Origin: Sphingoaurantiacus capsulatus
Lineage (GTDB): Bacteria > Pseudomonadota > Alphaproteobacteria > Sphingomonadales > Sphingomonadaceae
DNA: 24,605 nt
NCBI RefSeq assembly: GCF_042648405.1
Contig: NZ_JBHRXV010000002.1
Location: 1 to 24,605 of the forward strand
Direction of reading: 5' to 3'
The first letter of the stretch is position 1. The number at the start of each line of letters is the position of its first letter. The notes beneath the pieces are model-generated. The model made no database searches. It worked only from the letters and a program-made list of their open reading frames with translations, and was not told the DNA's origin. Made by a program: the position numbers and the translations under genes. Shown piece by piece: positions 1 to 8,076 of this stretch.

Positions 1-117
1 AATCGCACGCACCAGCGCCATCGGTTTGCGCCGCGTCGCCCAGCCGCCGATGCCCAGCGTCGTCCCCGACGACAGGCCTGCAACCGCCGCGTCAATATCC
101 ACAAGCTTGTCGAGCAC
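1..117 (-). CDS. ipdA: CoA-transferase family subunit A, IpdA-like (5' end only)
   Basis: Only the first 39 codons are inside the window; the gene runs off the left edge on the minus strand. The translation contains LDKLVDIDAAV, then SSGTTLGIGGWATRRKPMA, then LVRAI. The GIGGW-x-x-RRKPMA stretch is the N-terminal signature I know from the IpdA subunit of the IpdAB pair (Rv3551/Rv3552 in M. tuberculosis). That pair belongs structurally to class I CoA transferases but opens the last steroid ring by hydrolysing COCHEA-CoA. The proposed start is GTG at 117, preceded by a GGGGGAG run with very short spacing, so the exact start is uncertain. It is divergent from the SDR gene at 261 and shares its promoter region. 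ipdB is expected just outside the window. The family call is strong for so short a piece because every other gene beside it belongs to the same pathway. Confidence 0.82.
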   Translation of the reverse strand, partial: MLDKLVDIDAAVAGLSSGTTLGIGGWATRRKPMALVRAI

Positions 118-260
118 GGCTCCCCCAGGATGCTTTTTCGTTGGTCGCGAACTTGGTCCGCGCGGGGGCTGAACCGGAACTACCATTTGGCAGGCGACGG
201 GTGGCCGCCCGGTTCGACATCATCACTCCAACAAGCGCGAAATGCGTTGGGGGAGCGAGC
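118..260. promoter_or_regulatory. Divergent promoter region between ipdA-like gene and the SDR operon
   Basis: This 143-base gap lies between the GTG of the minus-strand ipdA-like gene and the GTG of the plus-strand SDR, so it should carry promoters for both. It contains ACCATTTGGCAGG at 182-194, which matches 10 of 13 positions of a sequence in the fadD3/luxR gap. GGGGGAG at 249-255 is the ribosome binding site for the SDR. I could not pick a convincing -35/-10 pair by eye. That it is a control region is inferred from the divergent layout. Confidence 0.5.
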
Positions 261-1007
261 GTGGCCGACAAGGCGGTAGCATTGGTGACGGGGGGCGGCC
301 GGGGAATCGGCCGGGCCATCGCGTCGGGCCTTGCTGCCGATGGATTCACGGTGGTGGTGTGCGGCCGCAATCCGGTCGAGATCGGCGATCCGAACATCCA
401 TTTCGAAGCGTGCGATGTGCGCAAGGCCGATGAGGTCGAGGCGATGATCGCGCGGATTGCTGCGCAGCATGGCCGCCTCGATGTGCTGGTGAACAACGCC
501 GGCGGCTCGCCCGAAGTAGCGGCCGATCAGGCGTCGCCGCGCTTTTCGGAAGCGATCATCGCGCTCAACCTGACCGCGCCGATCCACACGTCGCGCGCGG
601 CCAATGTGGTGATGCAGGCGCAGGCGGGCGGCGGCTCGATCATCAACATCGCCAGCGTGTCGGGCACGCGCCCGTCGCCGGGCACCGCGGCTTATGGCGC
701 GGCGAAGGCGGGGCTGCTCAACCTTACCCAGTCGCTGGCGATGGAGTGGGGGCCGAAGGTCCGCGTCAACGCGCTGGTCGTCGGCCTCGTCGCGACCGAT
801 GCGGCGGAAGATCATTATGGCGGCGCGGACGGCGTGGCGCGCATTGGCGAGATGCTGCCGCTGAAGCGGATGGCGAGCGGCGAGGACGTGGCGAACGTCG
901 TGCGCTTCTTGGCCTCGCCGGCGGCGGCTTACGTCAGTGGCGCACAGGTGGCGGTGCACGGCGGCGGCGAGCGGCCGAGCTTTCTCGCGCTGGCGAAGGA
1001 CGCCTGA
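261..1007 (+). CDS. Short-chain dehydrogenase/reductase, first gene of the steroid C/D-ring operon
   Basis: The product is a 248-residue classical SDR. Visible motifs are the cofactor loop TGGGRGIG at residues 10-17, NNAG at 78-81, a serine in INIASVSG (S132) and the catalytic pair Y145/K149 in YGAAK. Length is usual for the family. I chose GTG at 261 because GGGGGAG stands five bases upstream and the SDR fold begins right there; longer in-frame extensions add unrelated residues. Its stop overlaps the ATG of ipdC (TGATG), so the two are co-transcribed and probably translationally coupled. In M. tuberculosis an SDR gene (Rv3549c) also adjoins echA20, so this could be its counterpart, but I cannot confirm orthology. 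A hydroxyacyl-CoA or ring-ketone oxidoreductase step in HIP breakdown is the likely role (inference). Confidence 0.85.
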   Translation: MADKAVALVTGGGRGIGRAIASGLAADGFTVVVCGRNPVEIGDPNIHFEACDVRKADEVEAMIARIAAQHGRLDVLVNNAGGSPEVAADQASPRFSEAIIALNLTAPIHTSRAANVVMQAQAGGGSIINIASVSGTRPSPGTAAYGAAKAGLLNLTQSLAMEWGPKVRVNALVVGLVATDAAEDHYGGADGVARIGEMLPLKRMASGEDVANVVRFLASPAAAYVSGAQVAVHGGGERPSFLALAKDA

Positions 1008-2083
1008 TGGCGCTGCGCACCGCGCTTTGCGATCGGCTCGGCTGCAGCGTGCCGGTGATCCAGACGGCGATGGGCTGGATCGCGACGCCCGACCTGGTGG
1101 TGGCGACCTCGGAGGCGGGCGCGTTCGGCTTCCTGGCTGGGGCGGTGATGAAGCCGTCCGAGCTGAATGCCGCGATCGGCGAGATGCGCCGGCGCACCCG
1201 CAAACCGTTCGGCGTCAATTTCCACATGTTCCAGCCGGGCGCAGGCGACATCGTCGAGATCATCCTCGCTAACCGCGAGCAGGTGCGCGCGGTTAGTTTC
1301 GGGCGCGGTCCCGACGCCAAGATGATCGGCCGCTTCAAGGACGCGGGCATCCTGTGCGTGCCGACCGTCGGCGCGGTGAAGCATGCGAAGAAGATGGTCG
1401 AGCTCGGCGTCGACATGGTCACCGTGCAGGGCGGCGAGGGCGGCGGCCATACCGGATCGGTGCCGACGACGATATTGCTGCCGCAGGTGCTCGACGCGGT
1501 GAAGGTGCCGGTGGTGGCCGCTGGTGGTTTTGCGGACGGCCGCGGCCTCGCGGCGGCGCTGGCCTATGGCGCGGTCGGCATCGCGATGGGCACGCGTTTC
1601 CTGATGACGCAGGAAAGCCCGGTGCCGGACGCGACCAAGGCGCGATACACCGGCGCCAGCACCGACGATATCGAGGTGACCGACAAGGTCGACGGCCTGC
1701 CGCAGCGGATGATCGTCAACAAAATGCTGCGCCGCATCGAGATGAGCGGCGGCCTCGCGCAATGGCTGCGCGCCGGTCGCGCCGCGCTGCGCATGAAGGC
1801 GCAGACCGGCGCCAGCCTCAGTGAGTTGATGACGATGGCGCGCGGCATGACCAGCCATGGCGGGCTCAGCCTCGCGCAGGCGATGACCGCCGCCACCGTG
1901 CCGTCGCTGATCCAGCGCGCCGTCGTCGACGGCAAGCCCGACGAAGGGCTGATGGCGACGGGGCAGGTGGCAGGGCGCCTCGCCGACCTACCGAGCTGCG
2001 CCGACCTCATCCAGTCGATCGTCGCGGAGGCGCAAGGCCGGCTTGCCGCCCTCGCGCCGCTCGCCAATGCCGAGGCTGCCTGA
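1007..2083 (+). CDS. ipdC: IpdC-type flavoprotein of the nitronate monooxygenase family
   Basis: This 358-residue protein belongs to the NMO/2-nitropropane dioxygenase FMN barrel family. It shows QTAMGWIATPDLV near residue 19, QGGEGGGHTG at 141-150 (family active-site His at 148), AAGGFADGRG at 171-180 and GIAMGTRF at 191-198. From memory it aligns over its whole length with mycobacterial IpdC (Rv3553, about 355 residues), including the C-terminal SGQVAG-like stretch (here TGQVAGRLADLPSC). General annotation would say nitronate monooxygenase, but the context argues for IpdC, which is needed for steroid C/D-ring catabolism at the stage before hydrolytic ring opening; its precise reaction is less settled than those of its neighbours. 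The start ATG overlaps the SDR stop, and the stop is one base before the echA20 ATG. Confidence 0.9.
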   Translation: MALRTALCDRLGCSVPVIQTAMGWIATPDLVVATSEAGAFGFLAGAVMKPSELNAAIGEMRRRTRKPFGVNFHMFQPGAGDIVEIILANREQVRAVSFGRGPDAKMIGRFKDAGILCVPTVGAVKHAKKMVELGVDMVTVQGGEGGGHTGSVPTTILLPQVLDAVKVPVVAAGGFADGRGLAAALAYGAVGIAMGTRFLMTQESPVPDATKARYTGASTDDIEVTDKVDGLPQRMIVNKMLRRIEMSGGLAQWLRAGRAALRMKAQTGASLSELMTMARGMTSHGGLSLAQAMTAATVPSLIQRAVVDGKPDEGLMATGQVAGRLADLPSCADLIQSIVAEAQGRLAALAPLANAEAA

Positions 2084-2084
2084 C

Positions 2085-2834
2085 ATGCCGATCCGCACCG
2101 AGATCAACGGCCGCGTCGCCGAGATCGTCATCGACCACCCACCGGTCAACGCGCTCGACAGCGCGGGCTGGAACAGCCTGCCCGCGCTGATCACCGCGGC
2201 GGGGAAGAACGAGGAGGTGCGCTGCGTCCTGATCCGCGCCGAAGGCCGCGGCTTCTGCGGTGGCGTCGACATCAAGGAGATGCAGGCGCACCCCGAGCGC
2301 ATCACCCTCCTCAACCGCGGCAACTACCTCACCTTCAAGGCGATCCGCGATTGCGAGGTGCCGGTGGTGGTGGCGGTGCACGGCTTCGTCGTCGGCGGCG
2401 GCATCGGCATCTGCGGCGCGTCGGACACGATCATCGCCAGCGACGACGCCTATTTCTCGCTGCCCGAGGTCGATCGCGGCGCGATGGGCGGGGCGAGCCA
2501 TTTGTCGCGCATGCTGCCGCTGCACAAGGTGCGTGCGGCGTTCTTCACCGGCGGCAAGATCCCGGCGGCGGAGGCCTATCGCCTCGGCGCGGTCGAGACG
2601 CTGACGACGCGCGACAAGCTGCTCGAAGAGGCGCGCGCCTTCTGCGCGGTGGTGGCGTCGAAGAGCCGCAAGGCGCTGGTCATCGCCAAGGAGGCCTTGA
2701 ACGGGCTCGAACCGCGCGACGTCGATCGCGGCTACCGCTGGGAGCAGGGCTTCACGCTCGAAATGTACATGCACGAGGACAGTCAGGCCGCGCGCGACGC
2801 CTTCGTCGAGACGGGTAAGACGGCGAAGTACTGA
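2085..2834 (+). CDS. echA20: EchA20-like crotonase-family hydrolase opening a steroid ring
   Basis: The product is a 249-residue crotonase-superfamily protein. The oxyanion-hole segments are GFCGGVDIKEM (57-67) and HGFVVGGGIGI (99-109), followed by LPEVDRGAMGG (126-136). The sequence PPVNAL, RAEGRGF, VDIKEMQ, SLPEVDRGA and YRWEQGFT correspond closely to what I recall of Rv3550 (EchA20) and its Comamonas counterpart ScdY. EchA20 is not a simple hydratase: it hydrolyses the bicyclic HIEC-CoA intermediate and opens the five-membered ring D. The start at 2085 (MPIRTEIN) was chosen over an in-frame ATG at 2043 because the latter lies inside ipdC and adds non-family residues. Its stop shares a base with the following ATG (TGATG). 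In M. tuberculosis echA20, ipdA, ipdB and ipdC are adjacent too, so gene company is conserved. Confidence 0.92.
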   Translation: MPIRTEINGRVAEIVIDHPPVNALDSAGWNSLPALITAAGKNEEVRCVLIRAEGRGFCGGVDIKEMQAHPERITLLNRGNYLTFKAIRDCEVPVVVAVHGFVVGGGIGICGASDTIIASDDAYFSLPEVDRGAMGGASHLSRMLPLHKVRAAFFTGGKIPAAEAYRLGAVETLTTRDKLLEEARAFCAVVASKSRKALVIAKEALNGLEPRDVDRGYRWEQGFTLEMYMHEDSQAARDAFVETGKTAKY

Positions 2835-3997
2835 TGCAGCTGACGTACACGCCCGAGCAGGATGCCTTCCGCGCCGAGGTGCGGGCGTGGATGCGCGCGC
2901 ATGTGCCGGCGAAGCCGCTGGTGACGCTGGAGCGCGAGGATGGCTTCCACCAGCATGTCGGCTGGGAGCGCACCCTCGCGTCGGGCAACTACGGCATGGT
3001 CACCTGGCCGACCGAATATGGCGGCCGCGGCCTCGACCTGATCCAGTGGCTGATCTTCGAGGAGGAATATTGGGCCGCCGGCGCGCCGCTTCGCGCCAAC
3101 CAGAACGGCATCTTCCTGCTCGGCCCGACGATCATGGAATATGGCACGGCGGAGCAGAAGGCGCGCTTCCTGACCCCGATGGCGAAGGGCGAGGTGATGT
3201 GGGCGCAGGCCTGGTCGGAGCCCGGCGCCGGATCGGACATGGCGGCGATCCGCACCCGCGCGGTGCGCGACGGCGATCACTATGTCATCAGCGGCCAGAA
3301 GACCTGGTCGAGCCGCGCCACCTTCGCCGATTGGGGCTTCGGCCTATTCCGCACCGACCCGGAATCGAAGCGGCACAAGGGGCTGAGCTTCATCCTGTTC
3401 GACCTGAATTCGCCCGGCGTGACACGCCGGCCGATCCGGCAGGTGCATGGCGACCCGGGCTTCGCCGAACTGTTCTTCGACGAGGTGCGCGTGCCGGTCG
3501 AGAATCGCATCGCGGCGGAAGGCGAGGGCTGGAACGTCGCGATGGCGACGGCGGGGTTCGAGCGCGGGCTGATGCTGCGCTCCCCGGCGCGCTTCCAGGC
3601 GACGGCAAAGCGGCTGGTCGAACTGTACCGCGCGCATCAGGCGGATGCGTCGCCGGCGGCGCGCGAACAGGTGACGCAGGCGTGGATGGCGACGCAGGCT
3701 TATGCCTACAGCACTTATGCCGTCGCCTCGAAGATCATGGCGGGCGGCCACATCGGCGCCGAGGCCAGCCTCAACAAGATTTTCTGGTCGGAGCTCGACC
3801 GGTCGATGCATCGCACCGCGATGGCGCTGCTCGGCGCGGCGGCGGAGCTGCGGCATCTGGGCGACGGCGAGGCGAACGCCTGGCTCGACGGCTACATCTT
3901 CTCGCTCGCCGGGCCGATCTACGCCGGCTCGAACGAGATCCAGCGCAACATCGTGGCGGAGCGCCTGCTCGGCCTGCCGCGGCAGGGAGCGGGCTGA
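2834..3997 (+). CDS. fadE31: Acyl-CoA dehydrogenase, FadE31-like large subunit
   Basis: This is a full-length 387-residue acyl-CoA dehydrogenase. It carries the flavin/substrate loop WAQAWSEPGAGSD (123-135), GQKTWSS (154-160) and the C-terminal AGSNEIQRNI plus AERLLGLPR. WAQAWSEP and LRSPARF resemble Rv3562 (FadE31) as I remember it. In M. tuberculosis FadE31 forms mixed tetramers with the shorter FadE32 or FadE33; here a FadE32-sized gene follows with a one-base overlap (TGATG at 3995), which fits an alpha2beta2 complex. Its role would be alpha,beta-dehydrogenation of CoA thioesters late in C/D-ring degradation (family knowledge). The precise substrate cannot be read from the sequence. Confidence 0.88.
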   Translation: MQLTYTPEQDAFRAEVRAWMRAHVPAKPLVTLEREDGFHQHVGWERTLASGNYGMVTWPTEYGGRGLDLIQWLIFEEEYWAAGAPLRANQNGIFLLGPTIMEYGTAEQKARFLTPMAKGEVMWAQAWSEPGAGSDMAAIRTRAVRDGDHYVISGQKTWSSRATFADWGFGLFRTDPESKRHKGLSFILFDLNSPGVTRRPIRQVHGDPGFAELFFDEVRVPVENRIAAEGEGWNVAMATAGFERGLMLRSPARFQATAKRLVELYRAHQADASPAAREQVTQAWMATQAYAYSTYAVASKIMAGGHIGAEASLNKIFWSELDRSMHRTAMALLGAAAELRHLGDGEANAWLDGYIFSLAGPIYAGSNEIQRNIVAERLLGLPRQGAG

Positions 3998-4986
3998 TGG
4001 ATTTCCGCCTCTCCGACGACCAGATCGCGCTGGTCGAAAGTGTCCGCGACTTCCTCGCCAAGGCGCATGGCGCCGAGACTCTGCGCGCGCTCGATGCGGG
4101 GCAGGCGGATGTCGGTGCCTCGCTGGTCGAGATGGGCCTGCCCGGCCTGCTGGTGCCCGAGGCGGAGGGTGGCCTCGGCCTGACTCGCCTCGACGCCGCG
4201 CTGGTCGCGGTCGAATTGGGCCGCGCCAATATTTCCGAAAGCTTTGTCGAAGCCGCGCTGATCGCGGCGCCGCTGCTCGCGGGCCACAAGCTGGTCGGCG
4301 CGCTGGCGAGCGGCGAGGCGCGGCTGGCGCTGCAGCATCCCGCCAATCCATGGGTCGCGGGGCTCGCCGGGGCGACGCATCTGCTGCAGGCGCAGGGCGG
4401 CAAGCTGCTGCTCGGCCCGGCGCCGCGCAGCGAGGTCATCGACGGCGTCGATCCGCTGCGGTTGCTCGCACAGCCGGTGGCAGCGAGCGGCGTGCCGGTC
4501 GACGGATCGGCGGACGCGCTGTTCGACATGGCGGCGCTGATCAGCGCGGCGCAACTGCTCGGCGCGGCCGAGCGCATGATCGAGCTGGCGACCGACTATG
4601 CCAAGACCCGCGAGCAGTTCGGCCAGCCGATCGGCGGCTTCCAGGCGATCAAGCATATGCTTGCCAGCGTCATGGTCGCGACCGAGTTTACGAAAGCCGT
4701 GCTGTGGCGCGCCGCGCAGGCGCTCGACGACGGGCTGCCTTCCGCCCCCGTCCACGTCAGCCACGCCAAGGTCGCGGCGACCGACGCGGCGATGCTCGCC
4801 GCCGAGACCGCGATCCAGGTGCATGGCGCGATGGGCTACACCTATGAGGTCGATCTCCACTTCTGGATGAAGCGCAGCTGGGCGCTCGCCGGCGCCTGGG
4901 GATCGCGCGCCTTCCATCTCAACCGCGTCGACGACGCCACCCTCGGCGGCGGCCTGCCGATCGGCGCCGACGCCACCTTCGCATGA
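3997..4986 (+). CDS. fadE32: Acyl-CoA dehydrogenase, FadE32-like small subunit
   Basis: At 329 residues this protein is shorter than ordinary acyl-CoA dehydrogenases (about 380). It keeps the N-terminal helical domain (MGLPGLLVPEAEGGLGL, about 46-62), the FAD motif TREQFGQPIGG (204-214) and IQVHGAMGYTYE (273-284). It lacks the middle-domain EPGAGSD loop that its upstream neighbour has. That division, with one subunit complete and one with a reduced middle domain, is typical of the heterotetrameric steroid acyl-CoA dehydrogenases such as FadE31-FadE32. FadE33 is a similar-sized alternative that I cannot exclude. The ATG overlaps the previous stop by one base, and a GGGAGCGGG run just upstream may serve as ribosome binding site. 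The stop at 4986 overlaps the first ATG considered for the thiolase. Confidence 0.85.
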   Translation: MDFRLSDDQIALVESVRDFLAKAHGAETLRALDAGQADVGASLVEMGLPGLLVPEAEGGLGLTRLDAALVAVELGRANISESFVEAALIAAPLLAGHKLVGALASGEARLALQHPANPWVAGLAGATHLLQAQGGKLLLGPAPRSEVIDGVDPLRLLAQPVAASGVPVDGSADALFDMAALISAAQLLGAAERMIELATDYAKTREQFGQPIGGFQAIKHMLASVMVATEFTKAVLWRAAQALDDGLPSAPVHVSHAKVAATDAAMLAAETAIQVHGAMGYTYEVDLHFWMKRSWALAGAWGSRAFHLNRVDDATLGGGLPIGADATFA

Positions 4987-4994
4987 GGAAATCC

Positions 4995-6146
4995 GTGAGC
5001 ACCGCCTATATCGTCGATGCCATCCGCACCCCCACCGGCAAGAAGAAGGGGAGTCTCGCCGGCATGCACCCCGCCGACCTCGGCGCGCATGTCATCTCGG
5101 CGATCGTCGCGCGCGGTGGCTTCGACCCGGCGGCAGTCGATGACGTCGTCTGGGGTTGCGTCGACGCGATCGGGCCGCAGGCTGGCAACATCGGGCGGAG
5201 CTGCTGGCTCGCCGCCGGGCTTCCCGAAAGCGTGCCGGGCGTCACCATCGACCGCCAGTGCGGATCTTCGCAGCAGGCGATCCACTTCGCCGCGCAGGGG
5301 GTGATGAGCGGCACGCAGGATCTGGTGCTGGCGGGCGGCGTGCAGAATATGAACGCCATCCCGATCTCGGGCGCGATGTACGCCGGGCAGGCTTACGGTT
5401 TCGAGACGCCGTTCAGCACGTCGCCGGCGTGGAATGTCCGCTACGGCGCCGAGGAGGTCAACCAGATCTACGCGGCGGAGAAGATCGCCGAGCGGTGGGA
5501 CATCAGCCGCGAGGACATGGAGCGGTTCGCGCTGGAGAGTAACGAGCGCGCCGAAGCTGCCATCGACAGCGGGCGCTTCGACCGCGAGATCGTGGCGATC
5601 GGCGATTTCGCCAAGGACGAGACGGTTCGGCGCGGCTCGAACTTGGAGCGGATGGCGACCCTGCCGCCGGTGCGCGAGGGCGGGCGGATCACCGCCGGTG
5701 TTTCAAGCCAGATCGCCGACGGTGCCGCCGCGGTGCTGATCGCCAGCGACGCGGCGGTGAAGGACCACGGCCTGAAGCCGCGCGCGCGCATCCATCACCT
5801 GACGGTGCGCGGCGACAGCCCCATCATGATGCTGACCGCGCCGATCCCGGCGACGCGCCATGCGCTCGAAAGGACCGGGCTCAAGCTCTCCGACATCGAC
5901 CTCGTCGAGATCAACGAAGCGTTCGCCAGCGTCGCGCTCGCCTGGGCGAAGGAGCTGGGCGCCGATCTGTCGAAGGTCAACGTCAACGGCGGCGCCATCG
6001 CGCTCGGCCATCCGCTGGGTGCGACCGGCGCCAAGCTGATGACAACCCTGCTGCACGAGCTGGAGCGCACCGGCGGCCGCTATGGCCTGCAGACCATGTG
6101 CGAAGGCGGCGGCCTCGCAAACGTCACCATCATCGAGAGGCTGTAA
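4995..6146 (+). CDS. fadA6: FadA6-like thiolase
   Basis: This thiolase is 383 residues from GTG 4995. The nucleophile C89 sits in DRQCGSSQQAI; H339 is in GHPLGATGAK and C369 in MCEGGG. VDRQCGSSQQAI-type, AGGVQNM-PIS, GPIPATR-type, EINEAFA and the end RYGLQTMCEGGG-NVTIIERL match Rv3556c (FadA6) nearly word for word as I recall it. FadA6 performs a thiolytic C-C cleavage during breakdown of the chain left after both steroid rings are open. I prefer GTG 4995 because GAGGA at 4985-4989 gives good spacing and the family begins with a TAYIVDA-like strand. ATG 4983, overlapping the fadE32 stop, would add four residues (MRKS) and is possible. Very high confidence in the family, somewhat less in the start. 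Confidence 0.93.
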   Translation: MSTAYIVDAIRTPTGKKKGSLAGMHPADLGAHVISAIVARGGFDPAAVDDVVWGCVDAIGPQAGNIGRSCWLAAGLPESVPGVTIDRQCGSSQQAIHFAAQGVMSGTQDLVLAGGVQNMNAIPISGAMYAGQAYGFETPFSTSPAWNVRYGAEEVNQIYAAEKIAERWDISREDMERFALESNERAEAAIDSGRFDREIVAIGDFAKDETVRRGSNLERMATLPPVREGGRITAGVSSQIADGAAAVLIASDAAVKDHGLKPRARIHHLTVRGDSPIMMLTAPIPATRHALERTGLKLSDIDLVEINEAFASVALAWAKELGADLSKVNVNGGAIALGHPLGATGAKLMTTLLHELERTGGRYGLQTMCEGGGLANVTIIERL

Positions 6147-6151
6147 CGCGC

Positions 6152-7054
6152 ATGGGCATCTGCGACGGCCGTACCGTCATCATCACCGGCGCCGCGCGCG
6201 GACTGGGGCGTTCCTATGCGCTGGCCTTCGCGGCGGAGGGCGCCAACGTCGTCGTCAACGACATCGGCACCAGCTTGGCGGGCGAGGGTCGCGATACGTC
6301 GGCGGCGGACGGTGTCGTTGCCGAGATCAAGGCGGCGGGCGGCAACGCCGTCGCCAACTATGAAGACATCACCGACTGGGACGCCGCCGGACGGCTGGTC
6401 GCGGCGACGATCGAGGCGTTTGGCGACCTGCATGTCGTGGTGAACAATGCCGGCATCGTCCGCGACCGCATGTTCGTGTCGGCGACCGTCGACGAATGGG
6501 ATGCGACGATGCGCGTCCACCTGCGCGGCCATTTCTGCGTGTCGCGCCACGCGGTCGACTATTGGCGCGGCCAGCAGAAGGCAGGGAAGCCGGTCGACGC
6601 GCGCATTATCAACACCACCAGCGGCGCCGGCCTTCAGGGCTCGATCGCGCAGGCCGCCTATTCGACGGCGAAGGGCGGCATCGCCGCGCTGACCCTGGTG
6701 CAGGCGGCCGAGCTTCGCCGCTACGGCATCACCGCCAATGCGCTTGCTCCGGCGGCGCGGACTCGGATGACCGAGGGGGCGTTCGCGGACAAGATGGCGA
6801 AGGTCGAGGTCGGCTTCGACATACAGGACCCCGACAATATCGCGCCGACGGTGGTGTGGCTGGGCTCGGCGGAATCGGCCGATGTGACGGGGTGCATCTT
6901 CGAGCTGGAAGGCGGGCGCATCACGATCGAGGACGGCTGGGATCTCGGCGCGACGGCCGAACAGGGCAAGCGCTGGCGGCCGGGCGAACTCGGTGCGGTG
7001 ATCGGCAAGCTGATCGCCGACCGCCGACCGCCGCGGCCGGTCTGGGGCAGCTGA
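6152..7054 (+). CDS. Rv3548c-like short-chain dehydrogenase
   Basis: This is a 300-residue SDR, longer than the usual 250. Motifs are TGAARGLG (12-19), NDIG (36-39), NNAG (98-101), S157 in NTTSGAG and Y170/K174 in YSTAK. The stretch VHLRGHF, the YWRGQQKAGKPVDARIIN segment and the C-terminal RPPRPVWGS resemble the mycobacterial steroid-cluster SDR Rv3548c as I remember it (about 304 residues). The fold is related to the dehydrogenase part of type 4 17-beta-hydroxysteroid/multifunctional enzymes. Its reaction in HIP degradation has not, to my knowledge, been settled; a 3-hydroxyacyl-CoA dehydrogenation is plausible. GAGAGG ends 11 bases before the ATG. The stop shares a base with the next ATG (TGATG). 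The five-base gap after fadA6 keeps it in the operon. Confidence 0.88.
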   Translation: MGICDGRTVIITGAARGLGRSYALAFAAEGANVVVNDIGTSLAGEGRDTSAADGVVAEIKAAGGNAVANYEDITDWDAAGRLVAATIEAFGDLHVVVNNAGIVRDRMFVSATVDEWDATMRVHLRGHFCVSRHAVDYWRGQQKAGKPVDARIINTTSGAGLQGSIAQAAYSTAKGGIAALTLVQAAELRRYGITANALAPAARTRMTEGAFADKMAKVEVGFDIQDPDNIAPTVVWLGSAESADVTGCIFELEGGRITIEDGWDLGATAEQGKRWRPGELGAVIGKLIADRRPPRPVWGS

Positions 7055-8076
7055 TGCATTTCGCCTTCACCGACGAGCAGGCGATGATCGCCGAGACCGC
7101 GCGCGGCTTCTTCGCCGGCGCGGCGACGAGCGAGCGCACGCGTGCGGCGATGGCGGGTGGAGGGATCGACCGGGCGCTGTGGACGGCGTTCGCGGGAGAA
7201 ATGGGCTTGGCCGGGGTGGCGTTGCCTGAGGCCTATGGCGGCTCGGGGCTCGGCATGGTCGAGGCGGCGATCGTCGCCGAGGCGGCGGGCGCGCTTGTCG
7301 CGGCGCTGCCCTTCCTCGCCAGCAGCCTGCTCGCCGGGTCGGCAATCGCGGCGGGCGGCAGCGAGACGCAGCGCGAGACCTATCTGCCGGCGATTGCCAG
7401 CGGCACGCGCATCGCCAGCTTCGTCGAGATGGGCGCGAGCGGCGAGGGGCTCGCCCCGCATGGCGCGGTCGCCGACCTGTTCGTGGTGGCGATCGGCGGC
7501 GGTGTCGTCATCGTTGACGCGGCGGATGTCGCCGTCGAGGCGCTGCCGACGATGGATGCGACCCGGCCGCTGGCACGGGTGCGTCTCGGCAGCGCGGCAA
7601 TCGAGCCGCTCGACCCGGTGCCGGCGCTCCGTGCGGCCCGGTCGCGCGGCGCGGTGGCGCTGGCGGCGGACTCGCTGGGCGGCGCGCAGGCGCTGCTCGA
7701 CCGTACCGTCGCCTTCGCGCAGGACCGGGTGCAGTTCGGCCGGCCGATCGGCAGCTTTCAGGCGGTGAAGCACCGGCTCGCCGACATGATGGTGGCGATC
7801 GAGCAGGCGCGCTCGGCGGTCTATTGGGCGGCCTGCGCGATCGACGAGGGCTCGCCCGACGTGGCGCTGGCGGTGCATTCTGCGAAGGCCTTTGCCTGCG
7901 ACGCCTATTTCGATTGCGCGGCGGCGGCGATCCAGCTGCACGGTGGCATCGGCTTCACCTGGGAGCATGACGCGCACCTGTTCTTCAAGCGCGCGCAGGC
8001 CAACCGAACCCTGCTCGGCACGCCCGACCAGCATCGCGAAGCGGTGGCAGCGCTGATGCTGCCGAGGGCCGCCTGA
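7054..8076 (+). CDS. Acyl-CoA dehydrogenase, small partner subunit preceding FadE30
   Basis: The 340-residue product has the acyl-CoA dehydrogenase N-terminal domain (MGLAGVALPEAYGGSGLGM, about 50-68), the FAD motif DRVQFGRPIGSF (214-225) and IQLHGGIGFTWEHD (273-286). The middle domain is short and lacks an EPGAGSD loop. It therefore looks like the reduced subunit of a two-subunit enzyme. It overlaps the fadE30-like gene by one base, so I infer that the two products form one complex. This would correspond to ScdC1/ScdC2 of Comamonas testosteroni, where two dehydrogenase genes are needed for the ring C step. It could also be a second FadE32/FadE33-type subunit serving the FadE31-like protein. 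The gene name is left blank because orthology is not clear. Confidence 0.85.
   Translation: MHFAFTDEQAMIAETARGFFAGAATSERTRAAMAGGGIDRALWTAFAGEMGLAGVALPEAYGGSGLGMVEAAIVAEAAGALVAALPFLASSLLAGSAIAAGGSETQRETYLPAIASGTRIASFVEMGASGEGLAPHGAVADLFVVAIGGGVVIVDAADVAVEALPTMDATRPLARVRLGSAAIEPLDPVPALRAARSRGAVALAADSLGGAQALLDRTVAFAQDRVQFGRPIGSFQAVKHRLADMMVAIEQARSAVYWAACAIDEGSPDVALAVHSAKAFACDAYFDCAAAAIQLHGGIGFTWEHDAHLFFKRAQANRTLLGTPDQHREAVAALMLPRAA

Noticed and set aside
1007..2083. Nitronate detoxification function
   Set aside because: The family fold fits, but full-length similarity to IpdC and the pathway neighbours argue for steroid C/D-ring catabolism.
2887..4986. A continuous 699-codon frame suggesting a fused protein ending in the small dehydrogenase
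   Set aside because: Its first 370 codons are an out-of-frame reading of the fadE31-like gene with low-complexity, Arg/Gly-rich composition; the real small subunit starts at ATG 3997.
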